Assembly: GCF_900100315.1 (NCBI RefSeq) | Contig: NZ_FNFF01000001.1 | Coordinates: forward strand, 1-64,000 | Length of the DNA stretch: 64,000 bases | Reading direction: 5' to 3' | Source: Streptomyces indicus | GTDB taxonomy: Bacteria; Actinomycetota; Actinomycetes; Streptomycetales; Streptomycetaceae | Part shown: piece by piece, positions 33,660 to 40,006 of the stretch | Layout: every line of letters begins with the position of its first letter | How positions within the stretch are numbered: position 1 is the stretch's first letter | Translations under genes and position numbers: made by a program | The notes under the pieces: model-generated | Database searches by the model: none | Told to the model about the DNA's origin: nothing | What the model saw: the letters and a program-made list of their open reading frames with translations, nothing else

Positions 33660-33977
33660 TTACTGGTCCGCCGCACCGTCGGCACCGCCGTCGTGGACGC
33701 CCGGTGTACCCGCGGCGCCACCGTCGGCCGGTCCCTCCGCGCCGCCGTCGGCTCCCCCGTCGTGGACACCCGGCGTGCCTGCGGCACCACCGTCGGCCGG
33801 GCCTTCCGCCCCGCCGTCGGCGCCGCCGTCGTGGACGCCCGGAGTCCCTGCGGCGCCACCGTCCGCGGGCCCCTCCGCTCCGCCGTCGGCTCCCCCGTCA
33901 TGGACGCCTGGCGTGCCCGCGGCACCGCCGTCGGCGGGGCCTTCGGTCCCCATCGGGTCCTGCTCGGGGTTCGTCAT
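33660..33977 (-). CDS. Four-repeat Gly/Ala/Asp protein, likely oxygenase substrate (BatC-like)
   Basis: 105 residues with a strong AGGAGGAGAC before ATG 33977. A short leader MTNPEQDPMGT is followed by four 23-residue repeats starting at residues 12, 35, 58 and 81, each containing EGPADGGAAG, TPGVHDGG and a final AD segment. No Cys, Lys, Arg or aromatic residue occurs, and each repeat has one His. No signal peptide. The next gene, a JmjC oxygenase, starts 11 nt after the stop. Similar repeat proteins in streptomycetes are annotated BatC-like or hypothetical, as I recall. Candidate hydroxylation substrate or peptide precursor; this role is inferred from context. Confidence 0.85.
   Translation of the reverse strand: MTNPEQDPMGTEGPADGGAAGTPGVHDGGADGGAEGPADGGAAGTPGVHDGGADGGAEGPADGGAAGTPGVHDGGADGGAEGPADGGAAGTPGVHDGGADGAADQ
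33675..33944. repeat. Four 69-bp coding repeats, divergent at third codon positions
   Basis: Units at 33876-33944, 33807-33875, 33738-33806 and 33675-33737 (last one partial). In the GTPGVHD segment, Thr is ACG/ACT/ACG/ACA, Gly is GGC/GGG/GGC/GGT and His is CAT/CAC/CAC/CAC for units 1-4, with the same amino acids throughout. Confidence 0.95.
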
Positions 33978-34233
33978 GTCTCCTCCTGGAAGTCGACGGT
34001 CGGGAAGGGACGGGAGCGTCGAGTACCCGTGCGCCCCCGTTTCATCACCTTCCTCACCAAACTCACCCACTCGGCTCCGGGCAGCAACCGGAGCACCGTG
34101 GCTTCGGCGGCCTTCCCCTCGCGCTTCCGGGCAAGATTTTTGCCCCGTATTCGGCGATTAACGGCCGTATTGCCGGTTACTGGGTCCGTACGGCCGGCAA
34201 ACGGCCCGACACCGACGAACAGGAGGCAGAACC
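33978..34233. promoter_or_regulatory. Divergent region, repeat-protein operon / DJ-1 gene
   Basis: 256 bp with a locally AT-richer stretch (34130-34180, AAGATTTTTGCCCCGTATTC). An inverted pair TTGCCGG (34170-34176) / CCGGCAA (34194-34200) lies 34-64 bp before the DJ-1 gene. It should carry promoters for both units. Confidence 0.5.
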
Positions 34234-34797
34234 ATGGCTGCGGAAGCTCTCGGCGACCGGCGCGTCCTGGTCATCACGACCAATTACGGCGTCGAACAGG
34301 ACGAGCTCGTGGCACCGGTCGAGCACCTGCGCGACAAGGGCGTACGGGTGGACATCGCGGCAACCGAGAAGGACAGCATCGTCACGCTGGTCGGCGACCG
34401 CGACCCCGGCAAGCACGTGCCCGCGACGCACGCCCTGGCCGATGTCCGCGCCGACGACTACGACCTGCTCCTGATCCCCGGCGGCACCATCAACGCGGAC
34501 ACCCTGCGCCTCCAGGACGCGGCCCTCGACGCGCTGAAGGCCTTCGTCTCCTCCGGACGCCCGGTGGCCGCGATCTGCCACGGTCCGTGGGTGGCTGTCG
34601 AGGCGGATGTCGTACGGGGCAAGACGCTCACCTCGTACCCGTCCACGGCCACGGACGTGCGCAACGCCGGAGGCACGTGGGTGGACAAGGAGGTGCAGGT
34701 CTGCGAGGCGAACGGCTGGAGGCTGATCACCTCGCGCAAGCCCGACGACCTGCCCGCGTTCCTCGACGCGGTCGACGAGGCGCTCCAGACCGGCTGA
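34234..34797 (+). CDS. DJ-1/PfpI family protein
   Basis: 187 residues; AGGAGG 9 nt before ATG 34234. DJ-1/PfpI fold: VLVITTNYGVEQDELVAPVE, LLLIPGGTINADTLR, nucleophile elbow AICHGPWV with C115-H116, and Glu21. Members act as glyoxalase III, deglycase or stress chaperone-like hydrolases. Promoter is divergent from the repeat-protein operon. Its stop is 2 bp from the convergent LigD-type polymerase stop. Confidence 0.92.
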   Translation: MAAEALGDRRVLVITTNYGVEQDELVAPVEHLRDKGVRVDIAATEKDSIVTLVGDRDPGKHVPATHALADVRADDYDLLLIPGGTINADTLRLQDAALDALKAFVSSGRPVAAICHGPWVAVEADVVRGKTLTSYPSTATDVRNAGGTWVDKEVQVCEANGWRLITSRKPDDLPAFLDAVDEALQTG

Positions 34798-34799
34798 CG

Positions 34800-35723
34800 T
34801 CAGGTCTTGAGGCCCCGCAGCGCCGCGCGAGCCGGTTCGAGCGAGCGTCCCTGGCGGGCCAGATCGCCCCAGGGCTCGGTGCGGGCCTGGTCGAGGGCGT
34901 CGGCGATGGTCCAGCGCCGCGCCGTGAGCCCGGGGTCGTCGAGCTGGTCCCAGGCGATCGGCGTGGCCACGGGGGCGCCGGGCTTGGCGCGCACCGTGTA
35001 GGGCGTGACGGCTGTCTGTGCGTAGGCGTTGCGCTGCACGTCGAGGTACAGGCGGTCACCCCGGTCCGCCTTGCGCGGGGCGGTGGTGAGTTGGTCGGGG
35101 TGGGCGGTGGCGAGGGCGTCGGCGGCCTCCTTGGCGAAGTCGTGCACCTCGTCGAAGGTGTGGCTGCCTTTGAGGACGGCCACGACGTGCAGGCCGCGCG
35201 AACCTGTGGTCATCGCCCCGGACGCGAGCCCGATCCGTTCAAGGAGTTCGTGGACCTGACGGGCCGCCGTGCGGACCGCCTCGAAGTCGCCCTCGCCGGA
35301 GGGGTCGAGGTCGAACACCACCCGGTCCGGGCAGCGGAAATCCGGGACCCTGGACTGCCAGCGGTGCAGCGTGACGGCCGCCTGGTCGACCAGGTAGATC
35401 AGCGTCGCCGTGTCGTCGCACACCGGGTGCACGACGCTGCCGCCCTCCTTGGGCACCTCGACCCGCTGGATCCAGTCGGGGAAGTGCTTGGAGACGTTCT
35501 TCTGCATGATGCGGGAGCCGTCGAGGCCGTCGGGAAGGCGTTCGAGCATCAGCGGTCGACCGCGCAGGTGCGGCAGCATGAACGGCGCGATCTCCCGGTG
35601 GTACGCGACGAGATCGCCTTTGGTGACCGGCTCACCGGTGTCCCCCGCGGGCAGCAGGGTCTTGTCCTGGCGGTGCAGCGTCAGCGTGTGTCGGCCGACC
35701 CTGAGGGACTGCGTCTCCGGCAT
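34800..35723 (-). CDS. Stand-alone LigD-type polymerase domain (NHEJ primase-polymerase)
   Basis: 307 residues, ATG 35723 with GGAGGTG upstream. Archaeo-eukaryotic primase fold of LigD polymerase: KTLLPAGD start, MLERLPDGLDGSRIMQKNV, VTLHRWQSR (H120), metal pair D138-x-D140 (VVFDLDPS), TGSRGLHVVAVL and DRLYLDVQRNAYAQT with the third Asp. It fills in ends during Ku-dependent break repair. Neither a ligase or nuclease domain nor a Ku gene is in this window, so it acts as a separate polypeptide as in other Streptomyces. Confidence 0.93.
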   Translation of the reverse strand: MPETQSLRVGRHTLTLHRQDKTLLPAGDTGEPVTKGDLVAYHREIAPFMLPHLRGRPLMLERLPDGLDGSRIMQKNVSKHFPDWIQRVEVPKEGGSVVHPVCDDTATLIYLVDQAAVTLHRWQSRVPDFRCPDRVVFDLDPSGEGDFEAVRTAARQVHELLERIGLASGAMTTGSRGLHVVAVLKGSHTFDEVHDFAKEAADALATAHPDQLTTAPRKADRGDRLYLDVQRNAYAQTAVTPYTVRAKPGAPVATPIAWDQLDDPGLTARRWTIADALDQARTEPWGDLARQGRSLEPARAALRGLKT

Positions 35724-35941
35724 CGGAGAGCACCTCCAACGTTCCGATCGCTAATCTCGTCGTGCGCAGCGCGCAGCCCGGGTACCCATGGCGATCGCCT
35801 GCGACACGCGGCCATCACGCTCCCGCCCGACGCAGCGGTCGGCGGGCCCGGGTGAGTGATGCATGTCCCTGCGAAAGCTGGGAATCCGGAGTTTCGCTCG
35901 ATCCGCCGTCGACCGAACATCAAGAGGAACGGGGGCTGCCC

Positions 35942-36199
35942 ATGCTGATGCCCGACCCGGGATTCGTCAGATCGCTGCTGAGCCGTTATGCGGAGTTGCA
36001 GATGCGCTGCTCGGAGCGGCCGGACCTGAAGTTGCGGTGGCAACTCGACGACGTGACCTACACGTTGTGCGTGGCCACCGGCACCCGGGACATCCGCGAG
36101 GCGCTCGCGGTGGCCGACCGCGTCCTGGAGCGCTCGGCGCAGGGCACCGCGGCGGGCGACCGTTCCGGGGGTCCGGCCGCCGACGCGGCCACCCCCTGA
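35942..36199 (+). CDS. DUF5133 family protein, copy 2
   Basis: 85 residues from ATG 35942 (GAGGAACGGGGG upstream). Shares LMPDPGFVRSLLSRYAELQM and YTLCVATGTRDIREALAVAD with copy 1 at 15465-15698, with substitutions spread over the protein and a longer Ala/Pro tail. Two paralogues within 21 kb suggest an older duplication. Function unknown. Divergent from the LigD-type gene. Confidence 0.85.
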   Translation: MLMPDPGFVRSLLSRYAELQMRCSERPDLKLRWQLDDVTYTLCVATGTRDIREALAVADRVLERSAQGTAAGDRSGGPAADAATP

Positions 36200-36263
36200 G
36201 GACGCCCGAGGTTCACCGGTCCTTCCCCCGGCAGGTGCCGGGCAGCGCGCGGCGGTCTGTCGT

Positions 36264-37490
36264 TCACAGGAAACGCCGGATGGGCAGCATCGCGGCCTCC
36301 GCTGCGCGCTGAAGGACCGGCCGCCGTCGCCAGCGGCCGTCCTCGATCAGGACGCTGGACTCCAGATCGCGCGCGAAGTCGGCGTCCAGCTCGGCCGTGA
36401 ACGCGCTGTCGAGCACGGCGAGCATGATCTCTTCGTCGTGGTCGAGCGAGCGCCGGTTGAAGTTGGTCGAGCCGATCAAGGCGGCGGTCCGGTCGACGGT
36501 GACGACCTTCGCGTGCATCATCGTCGGCTGGTACTGGTGGATGCGGACACCACAGGCGAGCAACTCCTCGTAGTGGTGCTGGCCCGAAAGGCGGCACACC
36601 CCCTTGTCGGTGTACGGGCCCGGCAGCAGGATCTCCACCTCGACCCCGCGGCGGGCGGTCGCACAGAGCAGGTCGACGAAGTACTGGTCCGGTGCGAAGT
36701 AGGCCGTGGCCAGGCGGACGCGCTCCTCGGCGGATTCCAGCACCACTCGGAGCAGGGTCTGCATGTCCTGCCAGCCGAAGCCGGCCGAGCCGCGGACCAC
36801 CTGGACGACCGCGTCTCCCTGCGCCTCGTGGTGGATGAACCGGTCGTGTCCGTCGAAGAGTTCGTCGTGGCACTCGGCCCACGTCTGCGCGAAGGCCGCC
36901 GCGATGCCGTCGACGGCCGGGCCACGTACGGCGACGTGCGTGTCACGCCACTCGCGCTCGTTGCGGGCGTCGCCGCACCACTCCTCGGCGATCCCCACTC
37001 CCCCGGTGAAGGCCACCGTCTCGTCGATCACCAGCACCTTCCGGTGGCAGCGGTGGTTCTGCTTGAGCGGCGACAGGTACAAGGGCCTGCGGAACCAGGC
37101 GACGTGCACGCCGGCCCGGTCCATCTCCTCCAGCAGGTGCTTCTCGATGAGCCGGCTGCCGAACCCGTCCAGGAGCAGCCGCACGCGAAGACCCGCCCGA
37201 GCCCGCTCGGAGAGCGCCTGCGCGAACTGCCGGGCGATGTCGCCCTTCCAGTACACGAACGTCATCATGTCGACGGTGTGCTCGGCGCCCCGGATCCGCT
37301 CCAGCATCGCGGGGAAGATCTCGTCGCCGTTGCGCAGCGGGACGAGCGCGTTCCCCTCGGTCGCGGCGATACCGAGCAGGCGCTCCAGGCGTCGCCGTAT
37401 ACGTGCGGCCCGCTCCTCGAACAGCGCGGGATCGATCCGGCTGTCGCGCAGACCGGCAGCGTTCTCACCGGTGTCGTGGACCGTCGACAT
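36264..37490 (-). CDS. Cardiolipin synthase-like phospholipase D protein
   Basis: 408 residues; ATG 37490 after AGGTGGGGA. Two complete HKD motifs: HRKVLVID (H149, K151, D156) with GGVGIAEE after it, and HAKVVTVD (H326, K328, D333) with GSTNFNRRS after it. Unlike classic Cls, no N-terminal membrane helices are visible, so it resembles the soluble or peripheral YwiE/ClsB type. Expected to join phosphatidyl groups to make cardiolipin or to act on phosphodiesters. Confidence 0.92.
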   Translation of the reverse strand: MSTVHDTGENAAGLRDSRIDPALFEERAARIRRRLERLLGIAATEGNALVPLRNGDEIFPAMLERIRGAEHTVDMMTFVYWKGDIARQFAQALSERARAGLRVRLLLDGFGSRLIEKHLLEEMDRAGVHVAWFRRPLYLSPLKQNHRCHRKVLVIDETVAFTGGVGIAEEWCGDARNEREWRDTHVAVRGPAVDGIAAAFAQTWAECHDELFDGHDRFIHHEAQGDAVVQVVRGSAGFGWQDMQTLLRVVLESAEERVRLATAYFAPDQYFVDLLCATARRGVEVEILLPGPYTDKGVCRLSGQHHYEELLACGVRIHQYQPTMMHAKVVTVDRTAALIGSTNFNRRSLDHDEEIMLAVLDSAFTAELDADFARDLESSVLIEDGRWRRRPVLQRAAEAAMLPIRRFL

Positions 37491-37636
37491 GTCCCCACCT
37501 GGTCCTGGTCCGAGCCCCTGCCGCCCCGGCCGTACGGGTCGGGGTTCGCAGCGGACCCGTGCGGCCGTTCCCGCACGTACCCCGTCCCCGTACGGGCATT
37601 CGAAACCCGCCCGGTGCGCGGGGTGGGTGCTGTCCG

Positions 37637-38101
37637 TCAGGCGCGCGCCCGCAGCGCCGCCAGGGCGCGGTCGGCGTGCACGCCCATGCGGATCTCGCTG
37701 CGGACGACCTCGAGCACGGTGCGGTCGACGTCGATGACGAAGGTGACGCGCTTGGTCGGCAGGACCGAGAAGCCGCGCGCGACACCGAGCTTCGTCCGTA
37801 CCTTCCCGTCGGGGTCGGACAGCAGGGGCATCCCGAGCGAGTGCCGCTCGGCGAACTCCTGCTGGCGTTCCACCGGGTCCGAGCTGACGCCCACCGGCCG
37901 GGCGCCGACCGCCGCGAACTCGGCGGCCAGATCACGGAAATGGCAGGCCTCGGCGGTGCAGCCCGGGGTGAGCGCGGCGGGGTAGAAGAACAGCACCACG
38001 GGCCCGTCCGCGAGCAGCTCGCCCAGCGTGCGGGGCGTGCCCGTCTCGTCGTCGAGGGTGAAGTCCTCGATCTTGTCGCCGACTTCGACGCGCGTGCTCA
38101 T
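37637..38101 (-). CDS. bcp: Bcp/PrxQ-type peroxiredoxin
   Basis: 154 residues. Peroxidatic C48 and resolving C53 in the Bcp form TPGCTAEACHFRD, preceded by VVLFFYPAALTPG. The C-terminal part has TKRVTFVIDVDRTV. It reduces peroxides with thioredoxin as donor. Its ATG overlaps the stop of the DoxX-like gene by 4 nt (ATGA), so the two are translated together. Confidence 0.93.
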   Translation of the reverse strand: MSTRVEVGDKIEDFTLDDETGTPRTLGELLADGPVVLFFYPAALTPGCTAEACHFRDLAAEFAAVGARPVGVSSDPVERQQEFAERHSLGMPLLSDPDGKVRTKLGVARGFSVLPTKRVTFVIDVDRTVLEVVRSEIRMGVHADRALAALRARA

Positions 38102-38478
38102 GAGCGGCCCTCCGGGTTCTTCGCCACGTGGAGCGCCCAGCGGATCAGCGGGACCTGCGCCGGGAGGCGCAGCAGCGCGGCTGTTTTCAGTGCTGTGGAT
38201 CGGTGCTGCCAGTCGACGGCCATCTGCACGTTCGCCGGCAGGACCGCGACGAAGAACCCCGCCGTGGCCAGGGCAGCCGTGCGGCGGGTGCGCGGTGCGA
38301 GGAGACCGGCCGCGAGGGCGAGTTCGACCGCGGCGCTGCCGTAGGTCCAGGTGCGCGGCGAGCCGGGAAGGGCCCGCGGCACGATCGCGTCGAACTGCCG
38401 TGGGGCGACGCCGTGCGCCACCGCCGCCCCCGCGAGCAACCCGGCCAGGTACAGCGGGGATCGTGATGACCGTGCCAT
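38098..38478 (-). CDS. DoxX-like membrane protein
   Basis: 126 residues; GGAGGAGGGG 1-4 nt before ATG 38478. Four hydrophobic segments with a DoxX-type pattern (LAGLLAGAAVAHGVAP, AAVELALAAGLLAPR, ATAGFFVAVLPANVQMAVDW). In actinobacteria, DoxX proteins occur in oxidative-stress membrane complexes with thiol enzymes, which fits its 4-nt overlap with the peroxiredoxin gene downstream. Confidence 0.82.
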   Translation of the reverse strand: MARSSRSPLYLAGLLAGAAVAHGVAPRQFDAIVPRALPGSPRTWTYGSAAVELALAAGLLAPRTRRTAALATAGFFVAVLPANVQMAVDWQHRSTALKTAALLRLPAQVPLIRWALHVAKNPEGRS

Positions 38479-38546
38479 GCCCCTCCTCCGACGATCCCGT
38501 CACCTTACTGGAAGGTAAGTTCAGCGGGCGAGAGGGAGATCGACGG

Positions 38547-38630
38547 GATCGACGTCACGTGCGACGCGATCGATGTCACTTGCGACGCGATCGCTGTCAC
38601 TTGCGGCGCGATCGACGTCACTTGCCCGGT
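38547..38630. repeat. Four imperfect 21-bp tandem repeats at a gene end
   Basis: Units at 38547, 38568, 38589 and 38610, each GATCG(A/C)(C/T)GTCAC plus a TTGCGACGC-like half. The fourth holds the TGA stop (38618-38620) of the next minus-strand gene; the rest lie in its 3' region, just upstream of the DoxX gene. Period is two helical turns. Confidence 0.9.
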
Positions 38631-39769
38631 CCGCGAAGCCGGCCGAACGCCTTGGTGAGGGCGCTGAAGGGCGAAGCGTCAGGCTTGGCGGGCAGGAGCG
38701 AGGGGGCGAGGGGCTGCCCGTCGCCGTCGGTCGCCTCGGCCAGGGCCGCCTTGAGCGCTTCGGTGGCCTCGCGGTAACGGTCACGCGACTGCGTCATGGC
38801 CTCCAGCGCCTCGGCGTAGTGATGGACCATCCGCCGGGCGTGAGCGAGCTCCTCGTCGGGGGTGTACAGGTGCCGGCCCCGGCGCAGACGGGTCAGCGCG
38901 GCTTCGCCTTCCGGGGCCATGGGGCGCGGCAGACCGGCGAGCTCGACGATCCTGGCGATGAGGTCGGCCGGCGCGGAGCCGTCCAGGAACACCGTGTGGA
39001 GCGTGAAGCGCTCGCCGTCGTACGCGTCACCGGGCTCACCGGCCGGCAGCACCACGGCGCCGCCGCGCGGCAGGTGCACACCCCGCTCCTTGCGCAGGGC
39101 GAAGTCGGCTATCTGCGCCTGCTGGGGTGTGGCGCGGTGCTCGATCACCTGGTGGCGCAGGCTCGGCGGCAGGAACGACAGGAGCGGCTCGCGACCGCGT
39201 ACGTCCGGGGTCATCGCCTCGTGCACCACGAGATGGAGGCACCAGCTCCGTCTCGCGCACTCCCTGAGCCGCTCGCGCAGCTCGTCGTCGTCCTCCGGCA
39301 GGTAATTGGTGGTGCCGAGGCGCAGGCCCGGCACCATGTCGTGGTCCCAGTCCACGTGGGTGCCGTCCGGCCAGAACATCGTGGCGGGCGAAGGCCAGTC
39401 CGTATCCCAGCGCCCTTCCGCCTCCGCCGCCAGGATCCAGGTGACGGCGCCCTGCTGGTGCCGGCGCCCCTCTTCGTCGTACGTGGTCAGCTGGGCCCGC
39501 ACCGCGACACCGTCCGCCACCCGCCAGCGCGCCTCGAACACGCGCCGGGCGGAGGAGCCGGGATCGGCGGCGGAGTCCCGCGGATACAGCACGGTGGAAC
39601 GCGCCGCCTCCTCGGGCTCGAGCTCGACGAAGTCCTCCAGGACTCCGGCGGCCTTGAGCGCGATCAAGTTGCGCCGGGCGTCCAGCTCGGGATCCGGGCC
39701 AAGATGACGGCCGCGCGCCAGCCATGCCGTATCGGGGACGAAGGTCGGGGAAGTCGTCTGCTTGGCCAT
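38618..39769 (-). CDS. Hypothetical protein, 383 residues
   Basis: Soluble, acidic/basic mixed protein with Trp and Tyr scattered evenly and good Streptomyces codon bias throughout. Segments such as DTDWPSPATMFWPDGTHVDW, RSWCLHLVVHEAMTPD and ERFTLHTVFLDG suggest a beta-rich N-terminal region, and the C-terminal 60 residues (HHYAEALEAMTQSRDRYREA) look coiled-coil. Not recognised. Ribosome site near ATG 39769 is weak. Its stop lies in a 21-bp repeat array. Confidence 0.75.
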   Translation of the reverse strand: MAKQTTSPTFVPDTAWLARGRHLGPDPELDARRNLIALKAAGVLEDFVELEPEEAARSTVLYPRDSAADPGSSARRVFEARWRVADGVAVRAQLTTYDEEGRRHQQGAVTWILAAEAEGRWDTDWPSPATMFWPDGTHVDWDHDMVPGLRLGTTNYLPEDDDELRERLRECARRSWCLHLVVHEAMTPDVRGREPLLSFLPPSLRHQVIEHRATPQQAQIADFALRKERGVHLPRGGAVVLPAGEPGDAYDGERFTLHTVFLDGSAPADLIARIVELAGLPRPMAPEGEAALTRLRRGRHLYTPDEELAHARRMVHHYAEALEAMTQSRDRYREATEALKAALAEATDGDGQPLAPSLLPAKPDASPFSALTKAFGRLRGPGK

Positions 39770-39950
39770 GAAGTCGATCTCTGCGGGGGCAGGGGCTCGC
39801 TCCAGTATGAGCGGGGCCGGGCGGAGACCGAGAGGTGGGTGGTGATCTCCGGGCGCGGGGCGGTCGGGTACGGTGCCGCCTTCCCGGGGCCTCGGCCCGC
39901 CACCAGGCCGGATCAGTCGGCCACGGACCGAACCGGCCACCGGCCTCTGC

Positions 39951-39984
39951 ACCGGCACCGGCACCGGCACCGGCACCGGCACCG
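39951..39984. repeat. ACCGGC hexanucleotide repeat
   Basis: ACCGGC repeated 5.7 times without mismatch in the 237-bp gap between the hypothetical gene (start 39769) and the oxidoreductase stop (40007). Non-coding in the accepted frames. Confidence 0.9.
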
Positions 39985-40006
39985 AAGGAGAACCCCCACC
40001 ACCGGT

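Noticed and set aside
38521..38784. A minus-strand frame reading the 21-bp repeats as a 7-residue peptide repeat (SDIDRVA-like).
   Set aside because: Out of frame with the well-supported gene over the same DNA, and without a ribosome site; the repeat is more likely non-coding.
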